In this document: piece after piece, positions 24,907-33,391 of the stretch
Layout: each line of letters begins with the position of its first letter
Numbering within the stretch: the stretch's first letter is position 1
Assembly: GCF_028747205.1 (NCBI RefSeq)
Contig: NZ_CP112880.1
Coordinates: forward strand, 5,208,001 to 5,272,000
Source: Streptomyces sp. CA-278952
GTDB taxonomy: Bacteria > Actinomycetota > Actinomycetes > Streptomycetales > Streptomycetaceae
Direction of reading: 5' to 3'
Length of the DNA: 64,000 nt
Program-made: the position numbers and the translations under genes
Notes under the pieces: model-generated
The model's input: only the letters and a program-made list of their open reading frames with translations
The model's database searches: none
What the model was told of the DNA's origin: nothing

Positions 24907-25974
24907 ATGCGCAACCGCAACCACAACCGTGCCCGTGCCCTCGCCCTCCCCATGGCCGGCCTCGCCGCCGTCACCCTCACCGCCTGCGGCGGCTCCTCCG
25001 CCGCCTCCGACGAGAAGTCCGTCACCGTCTACAGCGCCGACGGCCTCAAGGGCGAGAACGGCGACGGCTGGTACGACAAGGTCTTCAAGGACTTCGAGAA
25101 GAAGACCGGCATCGAGGTGAAGTACGTGGAGGGCGGCTCCGGCGAGATGGTGCAGCGCGCCGTCCGCGAGAAGTCCAACACCCAGGCCGACGTGCTCGTC
25201 ACCCTGCCGCCCTTCATCCAGCAGGCCGACGCCAAGGGCCTCCTCACGGCCTACCAGCCGAAGGGCGTCGACCAGGTCGACGGCGCCGACCGGGCGGCCG
25301 ACGGGAAGTGGACCTCCGTCGTCAACAACTACTTCGGCTTCATCCACAACAAGAAGGAGCTGAAGAGCCCGCCCAGGACCTGGGAGGACCTGCTCGACCC
25401 GTCGTACAAGGAGAAGGTGCAGTACTCCACCCCCGGCGTCGCGGGTGACGGCACCGCCGTCCTCATCAAGGCGATGCACGACTTCGGCGGCCAGGAGCCG
25501 GCCATGGCCTACCTGAAGAAGCTCCAGACCAACAATGTCGGCCCGTCCGCCTCCACCGGAAAGCTCGCCCCCAAGGTCGACAAGGGGGAACTCCTCGCCG
25601 CCAACGGGGACGTCCAGATGAACTTCGCCCAGTCCAAGGACATGCCCAACCTCGGCATCTGGTTCCCCGCCAAGGGCGACGGGAAGCCCACCAGCTTTGC
25701 CCTGCCGTACGCGGCGGGCCTCGTCGCGAAGGGCCCGCACAGCGAGAACGGCAAGAAGCTGCTCGACTTCATGCTCTCCGAGCAGGCCCAGCGCGACGTC
25801 AGCGCGGTCGGCGGGGGCTTCGCCGCCCGCAAGGACATCGAGGCCACCGACGCCAACGCCGTCGAACTGGCCCGGCTGATGGAGGGCGTGGAGATCTTCG
25901 AGCCCGACTGGGCGGACATCGGCGCCAACCTGGACACGTACATCGACGCCTGGAAGTCGGCCACCGGAAGCTGA
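24907..25974 (+). CDS. Phosphonate-type ABC transporter, substrate-binding lipoprotein
   Basis: This 355-residue extracytoplasmic binding protein has a lipobox LTAC with Cys at about residue 27 after a hydrophobic signal. The mature part follows the iron/2-aminoethylphosphonate-binding fold (VTVYSADGLKGENGDGW, EKKTGIEVKYVEGGSGEM, FGFIHNKKEL, PRTWEDLLDPSYKEKVQYS). Related families include Fe3+ and thiamine binding proteins, so the ligand rests on the neighbours. ATG at 24907 has GGAGAA upstream. The gene ends the operon; a repeat-rich 254-bp gap follows. Confidence 0.88.
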   Translation: MRNRNHNRARALALPMAGLAAVTLTACGGSSAASDEKSVTVYSADGLKGENGDGWYDKVFKDFEKKTGIEVKYVEGGSGEMVQRAVREKSNTQADVLVTLPPFIQQADAKGLLTAYQPKGVDQVDGADRAADGKWTSVVNNYFGFIHNKKELKSPPRTWEDLLDPSYKEKVQYSTPGVAGDGTAVLIKAMHDFGGQEPAMAYLKKLQTNNVGPSASTGKLAPKVDKGELLAANGDVQMNFAQSKDMPNLGIWFPAKGDGKPTSFALPYAAGLVAKGPHSENGKKLLDFMLSEQAQRDVSAVGGGFAARKDIEATDANAVELARLMEGVEIFEPDWADIGANLDTYIDAWKSATGS

Positions 25975-26026
25975 CCGGCCACCTCGCCGCCACGGATTCC
26001 TGCGAAGGTCTGGACTCGGCCCGATT

Positions 26027-26053
26027 GTCTCGCGAAGGTAACGGGTCTGGTCC
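26027..26053. promoter_or_regulatory. 27-bp shared element, copy 2
   Basis: This near-copy of 19991-20017 (three mismatches) includes the identical TAACGGGTCTGGTCC. A further GGTCTGGACT lies just upstream at about 26007-26016. It precedes the phosphodiesterase gene by 175 bases, suggesting that gene has its own promoter under the same control as the oxidoreductase operon. Confidence 0.65.
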
Positions 26054-26061
26054 GGAAGAAA

Positions 26062-26182
26062 CTCCAGCAGCTCCAGCAGCAGGAGTTGCAGCAGCTCCAG
26101 CAGCTCCAGCAGCTCCAGTAGCTCCAGTAGCTCCAGCAGGTCCAGCAGGTCCAGCAGATCCAGAAGGCAGTTCAGAAGGCAG
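26062..26182. repeat. CTCCAGCAG minisatellite in an intergenic region
   Basis: About a dozen nine-base units (CTCCAGCAG and variants CTCCAGTAG, GTCCAGCAG) lie in tandem, followed by two GCAGTTCAGAAG-like units. It separates the binding-protein gene from the phosphodiesterase start. A nine-base period leaves several frames open on both strands, which gives false leucine-rich or Ala/Pro-rich extensions. Confidence 0.9.
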
Positions 26183-26228
26183 TTCACGCCCCAGCCCCGT
26201 CCGACCCGCCCCCTCCCTGGAGGATCAC

Positions 26229-27776
26229 GTGTCCCGGTCCCGGTCCCTGTCCCGCCGCTCCGTGCTCGCCACCACCGCCGCCGCGGCCACGGCCGCCGCC
26301 GTCGGCCCCCTCGCCACCGCCACCCCCGCGCACGCCGCGCCCACCCTCCCCGACGGCACCAGCAAGGACAAGGTGCTCGTCGTCGGCATGGACGGGCTGC
26401 GCCACGACGTCATCGCCGCCGCCAAGGCCCCGCACCTCAAGTCGATGATGGTGAACGGGACGTACGGCACCTCGCTGCTGTACGCCAACCCGATGGCCGC
26501 CACCTCCTCCGGCCCCGGCTGGTCGACCATCTCGACCGGCGTCTGGCCCGACAAGCACGGCGTCAAGGACAACTCCTTCGCCGGGAAGAACTACGGGAAG
26601 TACCCCGGCTTCCTCGCCCGCCTCGCCCAGGTCCGCCCCCAGCTCTCCACCTACGCCGCCGTCGACTGGAAGCCTTTGGACGCCCAGGGCACGGTCACCC
26701 CGGGCGCCGACGCCAAGCTCGTCCTCGACGGCGACGCCGACGGCTACACCGGCCACGACGCCACCATCGCCGCCGAGACCGAGTCGATCCTCCGGAACCA
26801 GAACCCGGACGTCCTCTTCGTCTACTTCGGCCAGACCGACATCGCCGGCCACAACTCCGGTGCCGCCAGCGCCGCCTACCGCGCGGCGATCGACGTCCAG
26901 GACGGCTACCTCGGCCGCCTCCTGACCGCGATCAGGGCCCGCCCCTCGTACGCCACCGAGCGGTGGACCGTCATCGTCACCACCGACCACGGCCACACCG
27001 ACTCCGGCGGCCACGGCGGCAGCGCGATCGAGGAGCGGCGCACCTTCGTCCTCGCCCAGGGCCCCGGCATCGCGGCCGGCGCCCGCCCCGCCGACACCCG
27101 CCTCGTGGACGTCGCCGCCACCGTCTTCAAGCAGCTCGGCGTCACACCCGACCCCGCCTGGGGCCTGGACGGCAAACCGATCCAGCAGCGCTCCACCGAC
27201 CCGTTCGAGGCCCTGTACCCCGCCCTCGCCGCACGCGCCGACGAGACCGGCGTCCCGGCCGGCGTCCTCGGCTGGACCCACACCGCGCCCAGCGGCTGGT
27301 CGGTCGTGAACTCCGCGATGGGCACCGGGGGCGTGGCCGAGTGGCGCGGCTGGTCCTTCGCCACCGACGAGTTCTGGAGCCGAAGCCAGCGCGACCAGTC
27401 CCGCGAGCTGAACGTCCGCTCGCGCGGGATCTTCGCGGTCGCCGACTCCGACGAGTGGGACGACAAGGCGTCCTCAGGACCGTACGACTCCACGCTCGTC
27501 ACCCCGGCGTACGCGGTCGGCGGCACGTCCACCGTCACGCTCCGCCTCACCACCCACTACCGGCAGGAGGGCAGCCAGAGCGCCCGCGTCCTCGCCTCCT
27601 GGAACGGCGGCACGCCCGTCGAGGTGAAGCGCTACACGTCCGACGTGATCTCCCAGCCTCAGGCGCTCACCCTGGACGTCCCGTCCGGGGCCGCCAACGT
27701 GAGCTTCCGGTTCCACTACACCGGCAGCAACAACTGGTACTGGGTGATCGACGGGGTCACCGTCACCGCGAGCTAA
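26229..27776 (+). CDS. Tat-exported alkaline-phosphatase-superfamily phosphodiesterase
   Basis: This type I phosphodiesterase/nucleotide-pyrophosphatase-like enzyme has 515 residues. The N-terminus is a twin-arginine signal (LSRRSVLATTAAAA, cleaved after AHA). Metal and nucleophile motifs are VVGMDGLRHD, TSSGPGWSTISTG (Ser/Thr nucleophile), YFGQTDIAGHNSG and TTDHGHTDSGGHGG. A C-terminal beta-rich domain from about residue 385 may bind a surface or sugar. GTG at 26229 follows GGAGG by five bases; longer open frames cross the minisatellite. By context it may release phosphate or phosphonate from an ester outside the cell. Confidence 0.87.
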   Translation: MSRSRSLSRRSVLATTAAAATAAAVGPLATATPAHAAPTLPDGTSKDKVLVVGMDGLRHDVIAAAKAPHLKSMMVNGTYGTSLLYANPMAATSSGPGWSTISTGVWPDKHGVKDNSFAGKNYGKYPGFLARLAQVRPQLSTYAAVDWKPLDAQGTVTPGADAKLVLDGDADGYTGHDATIAAETESILRNQNPDVLFVYFGQTDIAGHNSGAASAAYRAAIDVQDGYLGRLLTAIRARPSYATERWTVIVTTDHGHTDSGGHGGSAIEERRTFVLAQGPGIAAGARPADTRLVDVAATVFKQLGVTPDPAWGLDGKPIQQRSTDPFEALYPALAARADETGVPAGVLGWTHTAPSGWSVVNSAMGTGGVAEWRGWSFATDEFWSRSQRDQSRELNVRSRGIFAVADSDEWDDKASSGPYDSTLVTPAYAVGGTSTVTLRLTTHYRQEGSQSARVLASWNGGTPVEVKRYTSDVISQPQALTLDVPSGAANVSFRFHYTGSNNWYWVIDGVTVTAS

Positions 27777-27779
27777 TTA

Positions 27780-27821
27780 TGCTGGGGGTGCCGGGACGGC
27801 GTGGTCCGGGCACCCCCAGCA
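27780..27821. terminator. Strong hairpin terminator after the phosphodiesterase gene
   Basis: Thirteen-base perfect arms, TGCTGGGGGTGCC (27780-27792) and GGCACCCCCAGCA (27809-27821), have extra pairing inside (GGAC/GTCC). It starts four bases after the stop codon and separates the phosphonate locus from the HAD gene. Confidence 0.85.
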
Positions 27822-27850
27822 CGCAGTGCGTACGGCAGGAGTCCCGACAC

Positions 27851-28732
27851 ATGGCAGAGCGCAAGCCCATCTCATCCTGGCTCACCGACATGGACGGCGT
27901 CCTCATCCATGAGGGCACCCCCATCCCCGGTGCCGATGCCTTCATCAAGCGGCTGCGGGATTCCGGGCTGCCCTTCCTCGTCCTCACCAACAACTCCATC
28001 TACACCGCGCGCGACCTGCACGCCCGGCTGAAGCGCATGGGCCTGGACGTGCCCGTGGAGAACATCTGGACCTCCGCGCTCGCCACCGCCCAGTTCCTCG
28101 ACGACCAGCGCCCCGGCGGCACGGCGTACGTCATCGGCGAGGCCGGTCTCACCACCGCCCTGCACGACATCGGGTACGTCCTCACCGACCACGACCCGGA
28201 CTACGTGGTGCTCGGCGAGACCCGGACGTACAGCTTCGAGGCGCTCACCAAGGCGATCCGGCTGATCAACGCGGGCGCCCGCTTCATCTGCACCAACCCC
28301 GACGAGACCGGCCCGTCCGCCGAGGGCCCGCTGCCCGCCACCGGTTCGGTCGCCGCCCTCATCACCAAGGCCACCGGCAAGGACCCGTACTTCGCGGGCA
28401 AGCCGAACCCCCTGATGATGCGGACCGGTCTCAACGCCATCGGCGCGCACTCCGAGACCAGCGCCATGATCGGCGACCGGATGGACACCGACGTCCTCGC
28501 GGGCCTGGAAGCGGGCATGCAGACCTTCCTGGTCCTCACCGGGCTGACGTCCGTCGCCGACATCGACCGCTACCCGTACGGCCCCTCGCACGTCGTCGAG
28601 TCCATCGCCGACCTGGTGGACCTCATCGACCTGCCCGACCAGGTGGACCAGGGGAAGCAGGCGGACGGGACCCGCAAGGCAGACAAGGCAGACAAGGCAG
28701 ACAAGGCAGGCAAGGCCGACAGGTCCGCTTAG
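27851..28732 (+). CDS. HAD-IIA (NagD-like) hydrolase
   Basis: This 293-residue cytoplasmic phosphatase-type enzyme has the nucleophile motif WLTDMDGVLIHEGTPIPGA, motif II FLVLTNNS, motif III AGKPNPLMMRTG and motif IV MIGDRMDTDVLAGLEAGM. The layout matches NagD/4-nitrophenylphosphatase relatives. ATG at 27851 follows CAGGAG. The C-terminus ends in KADKADKADKAGKA, from a nine-base tandem repeat at about 28676-28713. The natural substrate is unknown. Confidence 0.9.
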   Translation: MAERKPISSWLTDMDGVLIHEGTPIPGADAFIKRLRDSGLPFLVLTNNSIYTARDLHARLKRMGLDVPVENIWTSALATAQFLDDQRPGGTAYVIGEAGLTTALHDIGYVLTDHDPDYVVLGETRTYSFEALTKAIRLINAGARFICTNPDETGPSAEGPLPATGSVAALITKATGKDPYFAGKPNPLMMRTGLNAIGAHSETSAMIGDRMDTDVLAGLEAGMQTFLVLTGLTSVADIDRYPYGPSHVVESIADLVDLIDLPDQVDQGKQADGTRKADKADKADKAGKADRSA

Positions 28733-28859
28733 TCGGACAGCCGCTGATCTGCGCGGAACGCATCCGCAGTCGTCCGAAGCGTTGCCCGAACGGTCGCCCC
28801 GGGCGTCGCTCGGGCATCGCTCGAATGGAGGACTGCGGATGCGGGCCGCCGCCGCAGGC

Positions 28860-28884
28860 GTGAACCTTCCCGTAGGAGGTTCAC
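28860..28884 (+). promoter_or_regulatory. Hairpin that buries the ribosome-binding site
   Basis: GTGAACCTTCC (28860-28870) can pair with GGAGGTTCAC (28875-28884) across a four-base CGTA loop, with one bulged base. The GGAGG Shine-Dalgarno of the next gene lies within the 3' arm, two bases from the arm end to ATG 28886. Translation may therefore be limited until the hairpin opens. This is structural inference only. Confidence 0.6.
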
Positions 28885-28885
28885 G

Positions 28886-29458
28886 ATGCGTTCCATGCCC
28901 CTCACGTTCTGTGCCGCAGCGGCGGCCACGCTCATAGCCGTGCCCGCACCCGCCGCTCTGGCATCCCCAGCCGCCCCGGCCGGTGACGACGACCGGCGCA
29001 CCGGCACCGTCTCGGTCACCCCGTCCACCATCGCCCCCGGCGGGAAGGTGGATCTGTGGGTCGACGTCTGCGGCAAGGGCCGCGAGGCGACCGGCAACTC
29101 CGACGCCTTCTCCTCGGAGGCCCGCTTCCGCCCCGCCGACGACCAGGGCCTCTTCGCCGAGGCCCGGATCCGGGACGACGCCGAACCCCGCTCCTACGAC
29201 GTCTGGGTGACGTGCAAGGACGGCCGCGGGAAGGCGACCGGCACCCTCACCGTCGTCCACCACAAGCGCCCCTCGCCCGCCGCACCCGTCAAGGCGGGCG
29301 GCGGAGGCGCCGCCACCCTCGCCGAACGGTCCGCCGAGGCCGAGGCCGAGGGGCCCGGCACCCGGCACGCGGTGATCGGTCTGGTGCTCGCCGCCGTCGC
29401 GGCCGTCGCCGTCGCCCTGCGCACCTCGCGCCGGCGCCGCGACCCGGCCGGCAGCTGA
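28886..29458 (+). CDS. Secreted, membrane-tethered protein paired with a class F sortase
   Basis: This 190-residue protein has a signal peptide (LTFCAAAAATLIAVPAPAALA), an ectodomain of about 90 residues with two cysteines (VDVCGKG, VWVTCKDG) and a beta-sandwich-like pattern (VSVTPSTIAPGGKVDLWV). A C-terminal helix (AVIGLVLAAVAAVAVAL) and an RRRR tail follow. No LPxTG or LAxTG motif precedes the helix. ATG at 28886 has a strong GGAGG. The sortase gene begins one base after its stop, so the two are made together and the protein is a likely partner or substrate. Confidence 0.8.
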   Translation: MRSMPLTFCAAAAATLIAVPAPAALASPAAPAGDDDRRTGTVSVTPSTIAPGGKVDLWVDVCGKGREATGNSDAFSSEARFRPADDQGLFAEARIRDDAEPRSYDVWVTCKDGRGKATGTLTVVHHKRPSPAAPVKAGGGGAATLAERSAEAEAEGPGTRHAVIGLVLAAVAAVAVALRTSRRRRDPAGS

Positions 29459-29459
29459 C

Positions 29460-30173
29460 ATGGGAGCCCCAAACCGCCCGGCAGGCAACGGGCGACTGCT
29501 CACCGGAGTGACCTGGGCCGTGCTGCTGCTCGGCCTGTGGATCTGGGGCCGGGAGGCCGGCGGGCTCGGCGGCCTGTCGGGGCCCACCACCGGCGATGTG
29601 GCCGCGGTCGGCCGCCCCCTCGGGGCGGAACTGCCCCCGGCCCACGACCCGCTCGACGGGGTGGCCCCCGAAAGCGTCGAGGTCCCCTCCGTGGGGATCT
29701 CGGCCCCCGTCATCACCCGCGGCCTCGACCGGGACGGGGCCATCGACCCGCCCCCGTACGGCATGCCGAAGACCGCCGGTTGGTACGGCGACGGCACCCA
29801 GCCCGGCGCGAAGGGCGCGGCCCTGTTCGTCGGCCACGTCGACACCGACACCAAGCCGGCGGTCTTCTACGGGCTCAGCGCGGTGAAGCCGGGCGCCCGG
29901 ATCGAGGTCACCCGGACCGACGGCAGCGTCGCGGAGTTCACCGTGGACGACGTCCAGCTCGTCACCCGCGAACGCTTCGACGCGCAGAAGGCGTACGGAC
30001 CCCGCGAGGACGGCAGGGCCGAGCTGCGGCTGATCACCTGCGGCGGAAAGTACGACCACGCAACCCGCTCCTACACGGCGAATGTGGTCGTCTCCGCCTA
30101 TCTCACCGGCGCGCAGGACGCGCAGGACGCCGGGGAGCGCGTACAGGCCGTGGGTCACGGAAGCCGCGGCTGA
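29460..30173 (+). CDS. Class F sortase
   Basis: This 237-residue sortase-fold protein has one N-terminal membrane helix (LLTGVTWAVLLLGLWIWG). The catalytic triad is visible: His in FVGHVDTD, Cys in LITCGGKYD, and Arg in ATRSYTANVVV. Class F enzymes occur in actinobacteria and their substrates are mostly undefined. It is coupled (one-base gap) to the secreted protein upstream. The product faces the outside of the membrane. Confidence 0.88.
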   Translation: MGAPNRPAGNGRLLTGVTWAVLLLGLWIWGREAGGLGGLSGPTTGDVAAVGRPLGAELPPAHDPLDGVAPESVEVPSVGISAPVITRGLDRDGAIDPPPYGMPKTAGWYGDGTQPGAKGAALFVGHVDTDTKPAVFYGLSAVKPGARIEVTRTDGSVAEFTVDDVQLVTRERFDAQKAYGPREDGRAELRLITCGGKYDHATRSYTANVVVSAYLTGAQDAQDAGERVQAVGHGSRG

Positions 30174-30268
30174 CCCGAGGCGCCCCGACTGTGCCAGGAT
30201 GGATCGGACCGGCAGCACATCGGTGCACCAGCGAGAACAGTGCAGGCAGTGCACCCAAGGGGGAGTGG

Positions 30269-31315
30269 ATGTACGGCAGTTACACCGGCCGGTCCCGCAC
30301 GCGCGGGCGCGCGGCGGGCCTGCGGACGACCGGTACGGCGGCGGCGCTCGGAGCGGCCCTGCTGCTGGCGGGATGCTCCGGCGACGGGGACGGCGGCGAC
30401 ACCAGGAGCGCGCCGACCGTCGGCCAGCAGCCCAAGGCGAAAGACCCGTACTGGGTGAACCCCGACGGCACCGCGGCTCGTCAGGTCGCCGCCTACCAGG
30501 AGGACGGCGACCAGGAGAAGGCCGACCTGATCCGGCGGATCGCCGAGCAACCGGTCGGGGAGTGGATCGGCCCGGACGCCCCGGAGGACGAGGCGCGGCG
30601 CGTCACCGAGGCGGCCGCGAAGGCCGACCGGTACGCGCTGCTGGTCCTCTACAACATCCCCCACCGCGACTGCGGCCAGTTCTCCAAGGGCGGCGCCGCC
30701 GACGGCGACGCCTACCGTGCCTGGGTGGACGGCGTCGCCAAGGGCATCGGGAACCGCCAGGCGACCGTGGTCCTGGAGCCGGACGCCCTGCTCCACCTGG
30801 TCGACGGCTGCACCCCCCAGGAACACCACCAGGAGCGCTACGACCTGCTCAAGGGTGCCATCGAGCGGCTGAAGCGGCAGCCCGCCACCAAGGTCTACGT
30901 GGACGCGGGCAACGCGGGCTGGCAGTCGCCCGAGGCCCTGCACGAGCCGCTCTGGCGGGCGGGCATCGCCAAGGCGGACGGCTTCTCGCTCAACGTGTCC
31001 AACTTCCGTACGACGGCCGTCAGTACGGAGTTCGGAAAGAGGCTGTCGGTGAAGGTGGGCGACAAGCCCTTCGTCATCGACACCAGCCGCAACGGCAACG
31101 GCCCCTACGAGGGCGGCGACCCGGCCGAGACCTGGTGCAACCCGCCCGGCCGCGCGCTCGGCGAGCCCCCGACCACGAAGACCGGCGACGACCGTGTCGA
31201 CGCCTATCTGTGGATCAAGCGCCCCGGGGAGTCCGACGGCGACTGCAAGGGCGGACCGCACGCGGGCGAGTGGTGGCCGGAGTACGCCCTGGGTCTGGCC
31301 CGCGCCACCAAGTAG
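30269..31315 (+). CDS. cslZ: Glycoside hydrolase family 6 lipoprotein (endoglucanase-like)
   Basis: This 348-residue lipoprotein has lipobox LLAGC (Cys36). The GH6 domain has YNIPHRDCGQFSKGGA (129-144), VLEPDAL with the catalytic-acid-type Asp (168-174), GFSLNVSNFRTT and FVIDTSRNGNG. GH6 enzymes cut beta-1,4-glucan with inversion. From memory, an equivalent gene (SCO2838, called cslZ) sits beside glxA and cslA in S. coelicolor, where it acts on the tip glycan. Here it converges with glxA. The ATG follows GGGGGAG. Its stop codon lies within a 17-bp tandem repeat. Confidence 0.85.
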   Translation: MYGSYTGRSRTRGRAAGLRTTGTAAALGAALLLAGCSGDGDGGDTRSAPTVGQQPKAKDPYWVNPDGTAARQVAAYQEDGDQEKADLIRRIAEQPVGEWIGPDAPEDEARRVTEAAAKADRYALLVLYNIPHRDCGQFSKGGAADGDAYRAWVDGVAKGIGNRQATVVLEPDALLHLVDGCTPQEHHQERYDLLKGAIERLKRQPATKVYVDAGNAGWQSPEALHEPLWRAGIAKADGFSLNVSNFRTTAVSTEFGKRLSVKVGDKPFVIDTSRNGNGPYEGGDPAETWCNPPGRALGEPPTTKTGDDRVDAYLWIKRPGESDGDCKGGPHAGEWWPEYALGLARATK

Positions 31316-31354
31316 CGCAAGCCACCAAGTAGCGCAAGCCACCAAGCAGCGCAA
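31304..31354. repeat. 17-bp tandem repeat spanning the GH6 stop codon
   Basis: Three copies of GCCACCAAGTAGCGCAA (31304, 31321, 31338; the last with CAG instead of TAG) run across the stop. The true TAG at 31313-31315 is in the first copy. A second TAG copy follows in a shifted frame. Confidence 0.92.
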
Positions 31355-31390
31355 GGGCCACAGCCGCCTACCGCGCCCGCGTACGTACGC

Positions 31391-33391
31391 CTACGGCACC
31401 TCCACCCACATCCCCTCGGACGGGGTGCCCTCCTCGTCGGTGACGAACAGCATGTACCAGCCCGACGGCACCAGCGCCCGGTTCTCCGGCACGGTGACCG
31501 TGATCCCGTCCGCCGACTTCTCGAGCTCCAGATCGATGCTGCGCTGGTCCGTGTCGGTCACATGGGTGACCGCCGAGGGCCGCATCAGCTTCGCCGAGGC
31601 GATCGAGGAGGCCTGGCGCGTGGTGAACAGCCCGGTTCCGCCGCGCTTGATGCTCTTGGGGCCGGCCGTGAGCTCCGGCCGGGAGTCGCGGTAGAGATAG
31701 GGCGGGGTGTAGATCTCGATGCGCTGCTCGAAGGTGCCCGGACGCGTGTTGATCTTGTCCGAGTAGAGCGGGTCCGATCCGAAGATCATGACCCGGCCGT
31801 CCGGCAGCAGCACGGACCCCGAGTGGTAGTTGCGCCCCACCGCCGGGTCCGCGACCCGCTGGTACGTATCCGTCTTCGCGTCGTACAGCCGGGCCTCCAG
31901 CACGTCCGAACCGCCGCGGCCCCGGTAGTCTCCGGAGCCGCCCGCCACGAGCAGCGAGTCGTCGGGGAGCAGGGAGGCGCTGGGGTAGCGGGTGCCCTTG
32001 TCCAGGGAGGCGCCCTCGGTGAACGCCGGGTCCTTCTCCTGGAGGTCGACCAGCCGGGACTTGGGGGTGGACTTCTCCGACTCGCCGACTCCGCCGCCGC
32101 CGATCACCATGAACCGCTCGTCCTGGGCCGGAGGCAGCCGTACGGTCGCCGAGGTCTCCATCTGGTCCGGGTCGGCGAGGCCGGGGATCTCGTCGAAGTC
32201 GTTCGTCCGTACGTCCCAGATCCCGGGGGTGCGGCCCTCGTTCTGGAGCCCGTAGCCGGAGTTGGAGCCGGAGTAGAACAGCCTGCCGTCGTTGAGCAGG
32301 AAGAGCGCCGGGTAGGTGGCGAACTTCCGGACGATGCCGCTGTCCTTCCAGGTCTTCTTCTTCGGGTCGTACACCTCGGCCTTGCCCACGTCGATCTGGC
32401 CGATGTCATCCAGGCCGGAGACGGCGAGGACCTTGCCGTCCTGAAGCGTCGTGAGGGTGGGGTACCAGCGGGCCTTGTCCATGGGGTCGACGGGGATGTA
32501 CTTCTCCGCGACCGGGTCGAACTCGTAGGCGTCGTTGATGCCCTGGAAGTCCTTCTTGTCCAGCGCCAGCTTCTGCGCGATCCCGTAGACGTTGCGGGTG
32601 TCCTCGGCGGAGAGCCCCGCGACGCGGTAGTTGTCCTCGGTGCCGGTCTCGTGCTTCCGTCCGGACTTCTCGGCCTCCACGTAGATGCGGCCGACGCCTG
32701 CCTCGTTGCGCTGGTACTCACCGGTCTTCTTGTCGAAGACCTTGGTGGCCTTCTCCACCAGCAGCGGGTCCTGGGAGATGAAGGTCTTGCCGCTCTCCTT
32801 GCCCGTGAAGCGGGTGCCCGCGGGGAGAGTGATCGGCTTGCGGGGGTTCTCGTTGCGGACGATCATCAGGCCGCCGGCCTTGGTGACGTCGCCCCCGAGC
32901 TTCTCGTAGCGCTTGGTGCCGCCGGCTATGAGGAGATTGCCGCCGGGGAGCTGGGTGTGGCCGGCGCAGAACAGGTCCTTGGGCGTGGGGATGTCCTTGA
33001 AGACGTTCGTCTTCGGGTCCCACAGCACGGACCGGAAGCTCTTCGCGTCGAAGTTCTTCTCGTTGTTGCCGGAGCCCGCGACGAGCAGCACCTTGCCGGT
33101 GCGCAGCAGCGCGGCGTGGACGGCGTTGACCCGGTGCTCGGCGGGGATGTCCAGGAAGTCCCAGTGGCCGTTGGCCTCCTTGTAGGACTGCTTGTTGATC
33201 GTGTAGTGGTGGTAGCGCTCGGTGCCGAAGCGGTAGAGCCACGGTCCGTTCGCCCCCGCGAGGGCGACCACGGCGACCGTGCCGATCGCGAATCGGCGCG
33301 TACGCAGACCGGAGCGGCGGACCCGCGCCCCCGCGCGGCGGGAGGCCGGACCTGCGGAACGGCGGGCGCCCCGGCCCGAATGGCTTGTCAT
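31391..33391 (-). CDS. glxA: GlxA-type copper radical oxidase
   Basis: This 666-residue galactose-oxidase-like enzyme uses a copper and a Cys-Tyr cross-link. It has a basic N-terminus with one membrane helix (FAIGTVAVVALAGANGPWL) and then a kelch-type propeller. Visible active-site blocks are FCAGHTQLPGGNLLIAGG, RWYPTLTTLQDGKVLAVSG and GRNYHSGSVLLPDGRVMIFG, plus a C-terminal DUF1929-type domain from about residue 560. In Streptomyces GlxA works with CslA to make a tip glycan needed for morphology. ATG at 33391 overlaps the cslA stop by four bases. Confidence 0.95.
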   Translation of the reverse strand: MTSHSGRGARRSAGPASRRAGARVRRSGLRTRRFAIGTVAVVALAGANGPWLYRFGTERYHHYTINKQSYKEANGHWDFLDIPAEHRVNAVHAALLRTGKVLLVAGSGNNEKNFDAKSFRSVLWDPKTNVFKDIPTPKDLFCAGHTQLPGGNLLIAGGTKRYEKLGGDVTKAGGLMIVRNENPRKPITLPAGTRFTGKESGKTFISQDPLLVEKATKVFDKKTGEYQRNEAGVGRIYVEAEKSGRKHETGTEDNYRVAGLSAEDTRNVYGIAQKLALDKKDFQGINDAYEFDPVAEKYIPVDPMDKARWYPTLTTLQDGKVLAVSGLDDIGQIDVGKAEVYDPKKKTWKDSGIVRKFATYPALFLLNDGRLFYSGSNSGYGLQNEGRTPGIWDVRTNDFDEIPGLADPDQMETSATVRLPPAQDERFMVIGGGGVGESEKSTPKSRLVDLQEKDPAFTEGASLDKGTRYPSASLLPDDSLLVAGGSGDYRGRGGSDVLEARLYDAKTDTYQRVADPAVGRNYHSGSVLLPDGRVMIFGSDPLYSDKINTRPGTFEQRIEIYTPPYLYRDSRPELTAGPKSIKRGGTGLFTTRQASSIASAKLMRPSAVTHVTDTDQRSIDLELEKSADGITVTVPENRALVPSGWYMLFVTDEEGTPSEGMWVEVP

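Noticed and set aside
24778..26187. Minus-strand open frame with a leucine-rich start
   Set aside because: The leucine run is the CTCCAGCAG minisatellite read in reverse, and the rest is antisense to the binding-protein gene.
26025..26228. N-terminal extension of the phosphodiesterase through the minisatellite
   Set aside because: The GTG at 26229 has GGAGG at the right distance and gives a proper Tat signal; the extension would bury the signal behind 68 Ala/Pro residues.
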